DNA of 64,000 bases from Dichetophora obliterata (GCA_963920525.1 OY986439.1:18895319-18959318); one strand, 5' to 3'; shown: positions 24,131 through 36,104, numbered from the stretch's first letter. Notes: generated by a model not told the origin, from the letters alone. Numbers and translations are program-made.

Positions 24131-24790
24131 GCTGGCTATGATTTGCTTCCAATGATATTTTGTAAAAAATGTGCTCTCTTTGTTGCTTTGAGCAAGATTT
24201 TCAATAAATCACTTTTGGATGGAAATTTCCTACAAGAATGGAAGACGGTTTCCATTTCACCGATTTTTAAATCTGAGCAAAACCATTTAATCAATAATTA
24301 CATACCCATAATTAAACTATTAGTTATACCTAAGCTTTTCGATAAAATCAGGAATAGAAGGTTATTTACTTTTGTTCGAAACAGTATTTCAACACATCAA
24401 CATGGTTTTTTTTGTGGAACGTTTAGAAATACTAACAACAATATTTTCAAATTTTTGTGTTAATACTATTGAATATGGTTCACAAGTTGACGTTGTGTAT
24501 ACCGATTTTTCTAAAGCCACTCGCAATTATTGACGTGGATCGGATTATATTTAGTAGAAAGAGTACTTTTCGCAAAGGTACGATAGTTACTCGAAACCTA
24601 TATCGGGTAAGTCGGCTAATATCCCAGGGGGGTCCTTTGGGTCCTCTACTGTTCATTTCATTCATTAATGATTTGCCGGAAATATTTCAGTATTGTAAGC
24701 GCTAACTGCACGCAGATGATTTGAAAATTTATCACAGCATAAATACTTTTGACGTCCGTCTCCACTTGGAAGAGAAGGGCTGAGTTCCTT
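24131..24790 (+). pseudogene. LINE (jockey/CR1-like) reverse transcriptase remnant
   Basis: Plus-strand translation in shifting frames gives LPMIFCKKCALFVALSKIF, NKSLLDGNFLQEWKTVSISP and IFKSEQNHLINNYIP, then IPKLFDKI and ISTHQHGF. Next come GSQVDVVYTDFSKA (first catalytic aspartate), ISQGGPLGPLLFISFINDLP and HADDLKIYHS. These are successive core motifs of a non-LTR reverse transcriptase. At least two frameshifts and a stop in the segment before HADD kill it. It is a different copy from the one at 7545-8465 and lies in the opposite orientation. Confidence 0.8.
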
Positions 24791-25640
24791 AATGCATTAA
24801 TACAAAGCATCAGTGTGTTTTACTTTGAATTGATCCGAAACTTATTGGTTGTTAAATTGAAAAATGTGGCCAATTATTGATGCAGAATCTTAGGGGACCA
24901 TCGCATTGGTAGATTGGCATACTTAGCTAATTTTTTTTTCAAATACTGTAGTCTGCCTTAGCACGGCAGTACAGCTTATACTTCTTATATTCTTAAAAAT
25001 TTAAAAAGAGTATCAGTTGGTGTAGATAGATAAGACATTCTTAAACTACTCTACATAAAGTGTATGGCAAGAATAAAGTGGTTGTAGCCCGAAAACTGCT
25101 TTCATGCATTTATTTTGCATTCTTTGACATTTTTTCTTCTCCGATGTATTTTCATCATATATGTCAAGTGTGAATGGACTATAGATATATATATCAAGAA
25201 CTTGATTATAATAAAAAGTACCCTATGTCCCGACCAGAGACGTTAGGATTCCACATGACAAGTTTAAGGAAAATCCATCTAAAGTTTTCATATCATGGAC
25301 GTACAGACAGACAAACATTTTAAAAATAACATTTTTGGAATTCACATCCTTCAAAATGTTCAGCGCAAAAAAATTTCAAATAACATTAAATGTATAGATT
25401 TTTTTCAAGTTTTACTATATGTAGATATAGATTTATGCATTTAGCAGCGCAGGTCCGCTGATTTTAGGCATAAAGCAAAACAAAACCAGTTTAAATTGGC
25501 TTAACTCTGTCAAAGACCAGGTGAATTTCTTTGCTTTAGAAATTAGGATACGCCACCTGAAAGGGTTGACATAGAATCCGATAAAGAGTTGAAGAATCCT
25601 CAACAAAGATGTTAGCTTCTTCCAGCATCCAAGTGATTGA
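24791..25640. other. Non-coding stretch, nothing firm
   Basis: The segment 25195-25320 ends in a TGGACGTACAGACAGACAAA word of the type seen at tails of insect repeats (compare 31500-31545), so it may be the end of an old element. Confidence 0.3.
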
Positions 25641-26026
25641 GAGCATCGACTTTTGGATCAAAGATGGAATAGCTTTGAATGATATAAATTATTACTTTTT
25701 TTAAATTGTACCTTCAATTTATATAGTCAGCAATACTAGGGAAAATTCTGAGGCTATGTAAAATAATATATGTTTAAAACAATTAATTTCAAGAAAACTT
25801 AGTGCATTTCAAAACCCCTTCCCACCCTAGAAAGTAACGTGACATATTAAATAAAAAAATTAATTGATTTAAATATATATTATTTAACATAGCCTCTGAA
25901 TTTTTACTAGTTTTGCTGACTATATAAATATACCTGACTATATAAATTGAAGGTACAATTTAAAAAAAGTAATAATTTATATTATCATTAAAACCGATTC
26001 CATCTTTGATCCAAGAGTCGATGCTC
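25641..26026. repeat. Large fold-back repeat, arms of about 130 bp
   Basis: The left arm begins GAGCATCGACTTTTGGATCA at 25641 and the right arm ends with the near-inverse TCCAAGAGTCGATGCTC at 26026. The arms stay complementary through AATTGTACCTTCAATTTATA and GAGGCTATGTAAA (inverses at 25930-25965 and 25885-25895). The loop is about 100 bp. Similarity appears not to stop exactly at the ends. Confidence 0.65.
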
Positions 26027-27292
26027 TTGGTTAATGCAATTGGGCCCATTGTATTACCACAGGGTTGATTTCTAAACCAGCTTGAGCTGTTTACAAATCT
26101 TAGGATTCGGTTTACCGATAATTCCGAGTTCAAGGTCCTTGAAAACCAGTTGTTTAAGTGAAGAAAAGTAGCTTGATTTGACTGAGGGCAAGGCATAACA
26201 GTTGCTTCAGATTTAATATCACGTTTCTACAGCTTCTGCCACATTTAAGAACATCCTACAGAAAAGTTGCACTTGATTAGTTTATTCTTCCATTCTGAGG
26301 TATCACAAGGGACCAATAATGGTCTAAATGGGCTGGTCTTAAGGCCTGCCGCCACCTTAGCCTAACCTTCCCATTATCGAAAAGTAACAGAGGGGGAGGG
26401 AGTGAAAATCGGTAACGTAGTTTATGGACGACCCCTAAAGTAAAGCCTCACCGTAATCCAATGCATCTAACCAACAAATTCTATCGGCACCAATAAATGA
26501 AATATTTTTTTAAAATGCACGAAGGTCCTTATTCCCTCATATTCTACCCAATCCCAACAAATTTCTAAAAAAAAACTTCCACGCAGAATCTTAAATTTAC
26601 TTATCCACATCTAAATTTATTATTATTTATATATGATCTAATAAAACTGATAGGTGCATTCAGAATCCGAAATCAGGCGTTGCCAGTACTTACAATGAGT
26701 GCAAAGTAAATCGTCAACTACCGCCCAACGCCCACCGTGAATCTTTATAAAAAGTAAAACGCTGATGTGGACTTTGTCAGCTGCTGTTTAGTCATGTTTG
26801 AATAAAGATCTACCTTGCTATTAATGTGGTTTAGTTTGTTTGCATATTGTTTTTTTTTTCTCTATTAAAAAATAATAATGAAAATCTTAAACAGTGAACA
26901 TCAAAACACAAAAAGAAAAATTTCAAAATCTCAATGCAAATTTCATTATCGCAAAATTTTTCACATCATCGCACAACTTACTTTTACGTTTATTTGTTAT
27001 TCTTTCTTTACATGAGTTCAATATTTTCGAAATAAATTGTATCTTCAAATTGTATGAAAAAGTAATTTAAATATAACTTTTAAAAATTTTTTTGTTTTCC
27101 CCTGATAATTTAATTAAAATTTGAACCATTTTAGTACGCACTCTGCTGACTTTTTATGACGTTTTTATCAGTTTTTATTTTTTCATTTTCTTTTGGTTGG
27201 AAAATTTTTCGGTTCTTCTCTTTTGATTTCCTTGATCTATGGCCGTGTTCACAGCAAAATTTAACTTTTTTAGTTTATTTTACGGCGAGCTC
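26027..27292. other. Non-coding stretch, no gene seen
   Basis: 26090-26500 is less AT-rich and probably derives from an old repeat. The remainder is AT-rich. No reading frame is convincing. Confidence 0.3.
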
Positions 27293-27690
27293 ACACGGGG
27301 GTTACACGAGACAGTACTGTTAAGACAGTCGCAACACATTCACAAATTTTTACCCACATACACTCACTTTTTCTACTGTCTGCTCTACTGTCTTAAGTTT
27401 TTTGTAGACAGTTGGCGGGATAGTAGCTAGGACAGTAGAATGATATTTAGCATATCAAATGACAGAAGACGAGAAAATTTAATAGAATTAATTGAAAATT
27501 TGCAATTCTTTGGCGTGCTCGTAGTTTTAACAAAAAATGTCTTGATAAAATGGAAATTTTTTACTATTTTGACTGCTGTCTTGCCAACTGTCTTACCAAC
27601 TGTCTGGAATCTTTTTCACAGATACAAAGTTTGACAATTAATACGTATTTTTCACTGTCTTAACAGTACTGTCTCGTGTAACCCCCGTGT
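27293..27690. mobile_element. 398-bp MITE with perfect 37-bp class terminal repeats
   Basis: The left end ACACGGGGGTTACACGAGAC continues through AGTACTGTTAAGACAGT, and the right end is its exact inverse. The body contains many further GACAGT/ACTGTC words. I see no clear target duplication and no transposase. Confidence 0.75.
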
Positions 27691-27711
27691 CAGACCAGCC
27701 GATAAAACTAA

Positions 27712-27978
27712 TGCACTGAACACATTCAAGACGTTTTTACGACGCGACAAAAGATTATTTAACATGCTTTTCTTATGGAGGTGAATTTGGTGAAAATGTC
27801 GCAGCTACATTGCAAGGTTGCTGTCGCCGCTATAGAACTATTTCTAATTTGACGGGCGACAACAGCGCAAATATAAGGGTTTGTGTATGCAAGAATGAAA
27901 CAGTTGTATGATTTTTTCCATATTGTTGACTCTTTCTTCGAGTCAAAATATCGTGTATTCGTGAATGTGTTCAGTGCA
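27712..27978. mobile_element. Harbinger-type MITE, 267 bp
   Basis: The ends TGCACTGAACACATTCA and TGAATGTGTTCAGTGCA are exact inverses flanked by TAA on both sides (27709-27711 and 27979-27981). A 3-bp TAA/TTA duplication is the PIF/Harbinger hallmark. The termini differ from those of the autonomous Harbinger at 29424, so it belongs to another family. Confidence 0.75.
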
Positions 27979-27981
27979 TAA

Positions 27982-28865
27982 GAACTCACAGCCAGTGATG
28001 TGCGCCGTAGACAACTTGATGTCAACAAAACTATTGTCGACGGTGTCGTGTCGTATAGACAATTGCTTTTAACGACGTGTAGATAATTAATGTAAGAGGC
28101 TGCATGTTTATTGTGATATTTAATTAAATTGAGTCCAAGTTCGGAGTATACCTTATTTTTACGCCTTCTGGGCATGGCTTTTGTTTATTTAATTGTAAAA
28201 TTTGTTAGTTTGTGTTAATTAAACGACTTTTTCAAAAGAATTTAAGAAGCAGCATAATCTAAATAAAACTTGCATTTTCGCGGTATTGCATTTTATTTAC
28301 TTTGCTTACACAATTCTCGACATTGTCGACACATTCTACATTATCGACACCAAAATGTCGAAAATTAAAGACGAGGCTTCGAGGAACATGCTCACAGCTA
28401 TAGAAATAAAATATAATGGCGTTTTCTTTTCTCGAAAAATTCTGCATTTTTTGTGGGCACTTTGCGAATTCTTCATTTTTTCGTTCCTTACTCGAAAAAA
28501 TTCTGACCTCAAAAATGGAATCGTGTTCTTTTCTCGAAAAAATTGACCTCAGAAGTAGAAAAAATGGAGAATTTTTGCTCTCTCAAAATCGACGGTTTTA
28601 AAATTCTATCCTAAAATGATACCAACTGAATGAACAAAAAAGTGACATGTAAGCAAAAAATTAAACATTAGCTGCGTTCCATTCGCTTCAAAATAATCCA
28701 GATTATTTTTTTTTACATGCAAAGCAAAAACAAAAATAATAATCCTATAACTTAATAATAATCCTATATAGCCTTTAAAAAATTTGGAACACAGGTGCCG
28801 CACCTATATAATTTTATGAGCTGTCATTTAATTTTTTTAATATTTTGTTTGTTTGATACAATGAC
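27982..28865. other. Non-coding stretch, nothing recognised
   Basis: It contains repeated GTCGAC/TGTCGAC words at 28050-28350 and a CTCGAAAAA-rich block at 28430-28560. No defined ends or gene. Confidence 0.3.
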
Positions 28866-28869
28866 TATA

Positions 28870-29225
28870 AGGTAGCCATGACAGCTACCTATTTTCTCAC
28901 GAGCTGCTACCATCGAATGTTAAACAAAAGAAAACAAAGCAAACAGCGTGTGTTACACACATTGGACGCATTCAGCGAAGCCAGCAATTGCACTTAAATT
29001 ATTTATAAAATTTCATAATATTAATAATTAAATTAAATAATTTACAATTTTTCTTACGTTTAGAGTAAAACACATTCAGAGAAAAACATCGTACACTAAG
29101 GTATTGCTACCATAACAGTTCACAACAGTTTTGAACGACACACGTTCTCATGACACCTAATAGTTATTGTATCATGTTTGCTTGTTTGAATTTAAATTTG
29201 ACTGCAACGGTAGTGCCCTCTACGA
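28870..29225. repeat. Dispersed repeat, also in the ADP/ATP carrier intron
   Basis: Words such as CGCATTCAGCG, AATAATTAAATTAAATAATT, CGTTTAGAGTAA.ACACATTC and AGAGAAAAACATCG run in the same order here (28968-29120) and at 40060-40250. Both are copies of one non-coding element. Confidence 0.65.
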
Positions 29226-29702
29226 GCCGTTTTTCTTGCCGTTCCTTTGAAAAATTTGTTATCGCGATTATATTAAGGCGAAAGGAACGCAGCTATTATC
29301 ATAGAAATTTAATTTAAGTTAAAGCTTTTTCACGGATGACAAAATAATTATAACTATTGTGATGTGGCAAATATTTGCCATGAATAAACGCAACAGTTGT
29401 GCCTGCAATAAATGTTACTATAAAGGCCAAAACACATAGGAGGCATGCATGCCTCAAGCATCTGACATTTGTCATTGAATGTACGTATTCTTATGAAGTA
29501 GTCCACATCAAAAACATGCATGCATGCATGATGCTTGAGGCATGCCTGAAGTTGATCAACTTTTAACTTTTTACAGGCATCAAAGCATTGACAAAAGAGA
29601 CGTCAGATATATAGTTGCTTATTTCAAGTTTATTTGAAGTTCGCAGTAAATTTTGCTTGTGAATTTAATTTTTTATGTTGTGTTTTGCATATTTCATTTA
29701 AA

Positions 29703-30510
29703 ATGAGTGAATTTGAAGAAAAATTAATCAACGAAATATATAAGTACCCATGTATTTACAATAAAAAAGACATTCGCTATAGAAACAAACTTCAGCGAGA
29801 GAAAGCATGGGCTGCAGTTGCTGCTGTTTGTCAGAGCTCAAGTAAGTTCGGACACTGAATCCTGACCATCGAACAAATGAACCAGCAGCTAAGTTTAATG
29901 TTTATTTTTCGCATTATTAGCTCATCATTACCAAGGGCGCTGGAAGACATTGCGCGACAGATTTGTTAAAGAAGTTAACAAAAACAATCACCCTTCTGGA
30001 AGTGGTGCTCCAAATGCAGTTAGTTCATGGAGATTTATGACTGCAATGGAGTTCATGAGGATCCATGTTGCTCCAAGGCCGTAAGTCGAAGATAATTTGT
30101 TATTATGTTTATGTATCTTGTGCATTTTAAAACTTTTTAGAACGATATCAAACATTCATGTATCCGAAGAAGCAGATGCATATTATGAATTGGATGAAAT
30201 GCAAAGTCAACAATTCGAAGCTGTTTTACCAGAGCCAGCAACTGCTAGTAATGAGCCATTACAATCTTCATCATCAGTATCAGCAAGGAGGAAGGCTATT
30301 GAGGCTGACCACGAAAGCTTCAATGACCTGTGCGGGACAGTCAACAACATAATTAAGGAGAAATTAGACAACACATCAAGAAAAGAAGCATTTTATAAGT
30401 TTTTAGATACAATTCTTACCAAAGTCAACGAAAATGAGCAAGATACAATAAAATTACAATTGATTACCTCATGCAACTGTATGGTAAATGAAATTTTAAA
30501 AAAGAATTGA
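29703..30510 (+). CDS. Harbinger MADF (Myb/SANT-like) DNA-binding protein
   Basis: This is the second protein of the transposon. In Harbinger elements it binds DNA and brings the transposase to the nucleus and to the transposon ends. Exons are 29703-29841, 29921-30080 and 30141-30510, GT-AG with good phase, giving 222 residues with no defect. The MADF domain covers about residues 5-95: LINEIYKYPCIYN, the tryptophan in KAWAAVAAVC, then HYQGRWKTLRDRFVKEV and SSWRFMTAMEFM. An acidic and Ser-rich linker follows (SNEPLQSSSS). The C-terminus has FNDLCGTVNN...FYKFLDTIL, a helical region resembling the BESS-type interaction tail, though I am not sure of that assignment. It converges on the transposase gene. 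Confidence 0.88.
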
Positions 30511-31669
30511 GTCGCATTTAAATGCAACATCATCTTATTCGCTAACTTTGGTAAGAATTGTATCCAAAAAGGTATGTTCTGTAAATAGTTTAATATAATA
30601 ACTGAAGTAATTGAACTTTAAAACTTAAAGTAAAATGTATCGGTAGAACTAATAATTTATTTTTATTATGAATAGAATTTAATGATAAAACATTTAAAAC
30701 TTCGAAATCACTTAAACACGGCTGTGGAGGTATTTGAACTTTGACTAAGTTGAAGATAGATCCTTACTAGTATCAAATATAAGCCAAATGAACCAAAACT
30801 ATTTAGTAAGGAATGATCTTTGACAATAACGAAGTTAAAATAAATAGTTTATAATGGAACAAAGTGAAAAATATTTTGTTTCCCCTCTGTAATTTTCAAC
30901 CTATTAAGTTGATTTTTTTGAAAAAATGTAGATAATTATGACGCGAAAGTTATAGGCTAAAAAAAGTAGGGTTGCCAGGTAGGCTGTAGGGCGCACACTA
31001 GGTAAAAATGGGTCACTAAAACCTCTACAAATTTTTAAAAAATCACTACCGCTACAGTTCATATAGACAGACTTAAACCAGCTTTTATGAATATAGAAAC
31101 TTTACACACACTTCCGTCTACACATTAAGCGGGGTCGATTTGCAAACCTATTTGGTGCGTATGTATTTTTGACCATCACGGCTGAACCACTGAAGCTATC
31201 CACCTTGATTCACAACATATGTTCGTGGGGTCCTCCTGATTTTCATGTCGTTTTTTTCTCATTCTTTGGTAACGATGTTTAATGACGAAGTCGTTGTACT
31301 GAAAATTTCTACAGAGTGTTTTTATTGTCAAAATAACAAAAAATTTTAAAATTTAATACACAAAAAACTCCTATAAAATAAGAATTATAATAACAAAATT
31401 ACGGTTCGTTGGAAAATTTTTGAGGAAATGTGGCAAAAACTAAGTATGTAAAAATTTAACCTAGAATACACTAAATATGTATCCTCAGTTTGAGCGAAAT
31501 CCCTAGAGCCGTTTGGATTTGTATAAAGGTCAAACAAACAAACAGAAAATTATTTTTATTAATGTATATATTAATTAATTTAAGTTTTAAATAAAAAAGT
31601 AAAAAGTTTTAATAAAAAGTTAAAAAGTATGAATTCATAAAAAAAACAGAAATTTTTCAAAACAAGTTT

Positions 31670-33045
31670 TCAGTTATACATCAAATAATCTTTCAATTCA
31701 TCCCTTAATTGAAATGCTCTCTTGGAAGCGTTGTTAGTATGGAATCGTGGAGCTCTTGTAAGAGGTTCGGTGGTTTGTCGCCACAAACCATAACTAATGT
31801 TTTCATCATTAACTGAGTGTGAATATTCAGGTGGGCAATAACTTCCGTCGCTCATTTTTACAAAATTATGCAACAGTACCGTAGCCTTCACAATACATTC
31901 AGCAGACTCCGGATTCATGTTCAGCGGACTCAGTAGCACTCTCCAACGTGAAGCTAAAATACCAAATGCATTTTCGATGGTCATCCTTGCTCTTGAGAGA
32001 CGTTTGTTGAAACGTTCTCTTTCAAGTGGAAGGAAAGTGCCTGGGTATGGCCGCATGAGGTTGGTTCGGAGTGGAAACGCTGCATCACCAATAAAAAAAT
32101 ATGGAAAGTTTATGTTGGAATGTCTTAAACAAGAATTTTCAGGTATCTTTAATCATCCATTAAAAAGCCTTTTTCCAAATTCCGAATACAGGAGAACTCC
32201 ACCATCACTTTTTGAGCCATACGCACCAATGTCCAGTGCCGTAAATGTATAATTGGCGTCACAAGCAGCTAATAAAACAATCGAGTAACTGTCTGCATAT
32301 AAACAATACAAAATAATTTATAAATCTTATACACTCATTTATTACCCTTGTAATTATAGAAAGCAGCTCCAGAATTAGGCGGGCACACAATTTTTATATG
32401 CTTTCCATCAACTGCACCTACACAATGAGGGAGGTTCCATATGTGCTCATAGTCCTCGGCAATCCTTTTCCATTCATGCTCATTCGGAAGAGAAAGATAT
32501 GTTGGCATGAGTGAGTCCCACAGCACGGAACAAGTTTCCTTTCTAATTTTGTGAACTGTAGAAGCTCCCATTTTAAAACTTAGGGACAAGAATCTTGTTG
32601 AATCTCCATGAGCCAAATATCTGCACAATGTTGGAGTAAGCGTAATATCAAACTAACACAAACTCTTTTAACTTACACTAGAGTTAAAAATAGCCTGCAT
32701 TTTGCAGATATGCAAGGCCTATTTCTGTTTTTGGTAAGATTTTCTTTAACCAGATTAAACAGGGCATCGAATACATCCGTTGTCATTCTAGTTGCGATCT
32801 TAAATTGCTCCTTATCCTGTGAATGCATATTATATATTTTCAGCTATTTATTTTCATTTATAAATATAAAATACCTGAGAATAAAGACGATCAAAATTAA
32901 CAGCAAAGAATCCATCTATATTTCTTGTTTCAAACAGTGGCCTAACCCACCACCTGCGGCTACTTTGCATATCAGCCAATCGTTCCCTTGCTTCATAAAG
33001 CAATGTCAGCACAACTAATAACCATAAAATATCATTCAAGTCCAT
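31670..33045 (-). pseudogene. Harbinger DDE transposase with one nonsense codon
   Basis: The transposase that would cut and join this element. Exons on the minus strand are 33045-32875, 32816-32677, 32620-32346 and 32292-31670, with GT-AG introns in phase, spanning 402 codons. The start ATG at 33045 gives MDLNDILWLLVV. Motifs in order are VNFDRLYSQ|DKEQFKIA, TLVYLAHGDSTRFLSLSF, VGAVDGKHI with the first catalytic Asp, ALDIGAYGSKSDGG with the second, and MTIENAFGILASRWR with the Glu. The end is LKDYLMYN. A TGA at 32155-32153 interrupts the frame just after GKRLFNG, between the second Asp and the Glu, so full-length protein is not expected. All other codons look intact. An allele without this stop could still be active. 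Confidence 0.88.
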
Positions 33046-33231
33046 TTTAAATAATTTTTTATTGAATTGAAAGTATTTTCAGTTATTTTCCATTTAAAAT
33101 TCTGTTCAGTTTGACATATTTGACATTCTCCACATATTTGATGCCTGCTTTCTATGTGTATTAAACAAGCATGCTTCAAAGGCATGATGCATGCTTGAGG
33201 CATGCATGCCTCCTATGTGTTTTGGCCTTAA

Positions 33232-33480
33232 ACGAGTTACTTGAAACGTCTTCGTCTTCATCCAATGATGAAGATCTAATGATTTTCCATTACCCGGAGA
33301 ATTTATTGACTGTGTCTCCACAGACAATAAATTATTGCCAATCAGTTGTCATTTTGTCAGACAGATATGAGCCATATCAAAACAAAGTTATGTGTGTGGG
33401 AATTTCATATCTTGATATAAGCATTTGTGAGATGGCGTCAAACACGAATATTCGCTGCATTTAAACATTGAACAGCAAAA
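33232..33480 (+). other. Open stretch beside Harbinger, identity unknown
   Basis: An open frame runs NELLETSSSSSNDEDLMIF then HYPENLLTVSPQ. The Ser- and Asp-rich segment resembles N-terminal regions of some Harbinger transposases, so this may be a remnant of another such element, but nothing else supports it. Confidence 0.25.
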
Positions 33481-33564
33481 AAGGAAAAAACACAAATTTT
33501 GCTAAGAAAATAAAACGAAATGAAAAAATTGGCTGTCAAACTACTAAACTAACAGTTCATGGCT

Positions 33565-33674
33565 GGCAATAGCTATCAAAATATTTGTCGTGACATATTG
33601 CTCTTCATGAGCAATGAGCGGTCTCCATTGGCAATATGTCGTCTGACATAAGTATCAATATATAAGCTATTGCC
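33565..33674. repeat. Small fold-back repeat
   Basis: GGCAATAGCT on the left pairs with AGCTATTGCC on the right. GACATATTG and CAATATGTC extend the stem. About 110 bp, MITE-like. Confidence 0.5.
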
Positions 33675-33789
33675 TGTTTAGACGCCGGGCTACCGAAAAA
33701 AATATATCATCACCTGCATGCCAAAACCATGAATGTGCTTTTTATAATTTTTGGCAAAACGAGTTTAAATGTTTGAATGCTTCTGAAAA

Positions 33790-34450
33790 TTTGGGAAGTA
33801 AAATTTTCAAATTGGTCTGGCCTACCTCCCTCCAAAGGGATTTTAAAACACATTCATTGTTTTGGCATGCCGAAAAATTCCAATTTATACAATATTCATG
33901 CTTACAAAGAATTTAGTAATGTAGTATGGATGTTGAATATCTTTTATTGATTGATACTTTGCTTTACAGATATGTGGACATTAGGTTCCTCGATTTATGA
34001 TTTGAATTTAGTTAGTCTACCTTATTCCTAAAGGATTTTAGAACACGTTCATTCTTTTAGCATGCACAAAAATTTCTATTTATAAAACATTCATGCATGA
34101 AGGAATCGAGCTATGTATGAATGTGAAGGATCTATTTTTTCCTGATACTTTGGGTTGCAGATATGTGTGCATTGAGTCCCTCGATTTATGATTTAGATTT
34201 GGTTGGCCTACCTCACTCTTAAAGGATTTTAAAACACATTCATTGTTTTGGAATGCACAAAAATTCCAATTTATAAAACATTCATGCTTCAAGAAATCGA
34301 GTAATGTATGAATGTGTTGGATCTGTGATTTCCTGATACTTTGGTTTGCAGATATGTGGGCTTTAGATCCCTCGATTTATGATTTAAATTTGGTTGGCTT
34401 AAAATATTTTAGAACACACTCATTGTTTTGACATGCAGAAAAATTCCAAT
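33790..34450. repeat. Tandem array, about 190-bp unit, 3.5 copies
   Basis: The word ATTTTA(A/G)AACAC(A/G)(C/T)TCATT begins near 33841, 34035, 34225 and 34405. Each unit also holds CAATTTATA.AA.ATTCATGC, GATACTTTG.TTGCAGATAT, TGTGG and TCCCTCGATTTATGATTT. The spacing of 180-194 bp is satellite-like. Confidence 0.75.
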
Positions 34451-35550
34451 TTTGTTCAATTGTTTGTGCCAGAACAATGCACATTTATTTTTGTTGGCAT
34501 GATAAAAATATAAAAAAACATTAATTGATTTAGAACTGTAGTATTGCTGTAGTCTGATCCACATTCCTATTCCATATGTTGATACAATGTTCCTTATATA
34601 CAATTGCATTAGATATAGCAATAAACCCAAAATCGAATTCTTTCACATTCATGATTTTGGCATGTAGGGGACGATATTGAAAAAAAGAATATTATTCAAT
34701 TCTTTTATTTACTTTTCTTTGTAAAATTTCTTCCTAAGTTGTTTGCATTTGTTGTCTTGTAATTTAATTTATTTATCAAAAGTAAATAACAGTGTAGCCA
34801 ACTCAACACCATTGAAAAAAATGTGAAACCAGTTTTGTTTTGTAAAGGTGAACCGTGTTTGATTGTATACATCAATACAATCCCCTAAAATATGAATCTC
34901 CTAAATAAAGTATGATGACTTCGCTTATGTGTGCATGTCAGTTCATCGTAAAATTTCGCGCACTTCAAGTCGCCTGCCTCACCTCCCTTGTTTAAGAAAC
35001 CCGGTTTCAAGCAGACTGAGGACTATAGTGAATTTTGGGTCATTGTGACACTCCATTCCTATTAAACTTTTTATTGCTGAATATGGAAGCTCACATATTG
35101 TAGTTAATTTTAAAATTTAAATTTGTATCTAATGTTACCTTATCCCCATTGAAAACTTCACATATATTCCGAAAATAGCACACATTTACCCATATCGTCA
35201 CCTGATAATACGAATGTCGTATGTGAAAATTTGCCTTTTTGATATTATTGACGAAAATGGACTATAATTCAAAATCTAGCAGTGCAATATTCTTCACAAT
35301 TTCAGGCTTACTTGTAGACACATTTCACAATAATTAACGATTGTTTTTTGTTACTTACAGCTTAGTGGAACTTTTTTTGCACTAAAACTAATAGTGTACA
35401 AAATATATCTGCACTAATAGTCCATTATTATTGTGGATATATAATAATGGCTTTCATTATTATTATTTTTTTTTAATAACAGACATAAGATGAATGTATA
35501 AAATTTGTATTCAAAGGTTTTTCAATCGTTTCCCTTGAATATATGTTGGG
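34451..35550. other. Non-coding stretch, no gene seen
   Basis: AT-rich sequence with no clear frame or repeat ends. The word CACATTCATGATTTTGGCATG near 34645 looks like a stray end of the preceding satellite unit. Confidence 0.3.
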
Positions 35551-35559
35551 AAGGTATCT

Positions 35560-35900
35560 TAGTACGTGGCGACCGTAGCCTAGTGGGTAGAGTGCGTGGC
35601 CCTTAAGCTAAAGAACCGCGGTAGCCCGGGTTCAATTCCAGCTCAGACAGAAAGTTTTTTCAATTAAAATAATTTTTCTGTTCGGTCGTCACCTCCTGCA
35701 GACAATGGCAAACCTCGGAGAGTAAAAATTGCCATGTAAAGCTTCTTGAGAACATAAGCCGTTCGGAGTCGGCATTAAACACGTAGGTCCAGTTCTCGGT
35801 CACTTGTGATCAAACATTTAATAACACGCACAACACAATTGATCAATAGAAGCTAGGTCAAAGTCCTTCCAAGGGCTGAAATGGCCAGTTTATTTTTTTT
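35560..35900 (+). mobile_element. tRNA-derived SINE with 9-bp target duplication
   Basis: An A-box-like GTAGCCTAGTGGGTAGAG (from about 35576) and a B box GGGTTCAATTCC (35628-35639) lie about 50 bp apart, as in a tRNA-derived pol III promoter. A non-tRNA body and a T-rich tail follow. The direct repeat AAGGTATCT at 35551-35559 and 35901-35909 is the target duplication left by LINE-mediated insertion. It is not a functional tRNA. Confidence 0.85.
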
Positions 35901-36104
35901 AAGGTATCTAAGGTACACTAAGGTGTAATTATTATTTTGAAAACTTTCATATAAAACTTATATTTTAAATAACACCACTTTTATGTGAACATTTTAAAGT
36001 GTAAATAATTGAACTAATACTTACTTAGGCCAATTTTTCAGTGCGAGCTTAAACTCTAGTCAAAATAAACTGAGGTTAACTCAAATATTGGTTAAATTGA
36101 CTTA

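Larger units (their letters stand above)
29424..33228. mobile_element. PIF/Harbinger DNA transposon, 3.8 kb, nearly intact
   Basis: Perfect 38-bp terminal inverted repeats start AGGCCAAAACACATAGGAGG. The element is flanked by TAA on both sides (29421-29423 and 33229-33231), the 3-bp duplication expected for Harbinger. It encodes the two proteins that autonomous members need, convergently arranged: a MADF/Myb-like DNA-binding protein on the plus strand (29703-30510) and a DDE transposase on the minus strand (33045-31670). GCATGCATGC words recur just inside both ends. One nonsense codon in the transposase is the only clear defect, so insertion is recent on an evolutionary scale. Confidence 0.92.

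Noticed and set aside
24471..24665. Minus-strand 61-codon frame over the LINE remnant
   Set aside because: It is the complement of the RT segment with the SQGGPLGPLLF motif; the plus strand carries the real homology.
31917..32252. Plus-strand 111-codon frame over the Harbinger transposase
   Set aside because: Antisense shadow; the minus strand has the DDE motifs and correct introns.
35570..35645. Possible tRNA gene
   Set aside because: A and B boxes are present but the cloverleaf is not intact, and the sequence continues into a SINE body with tail and target duplication.
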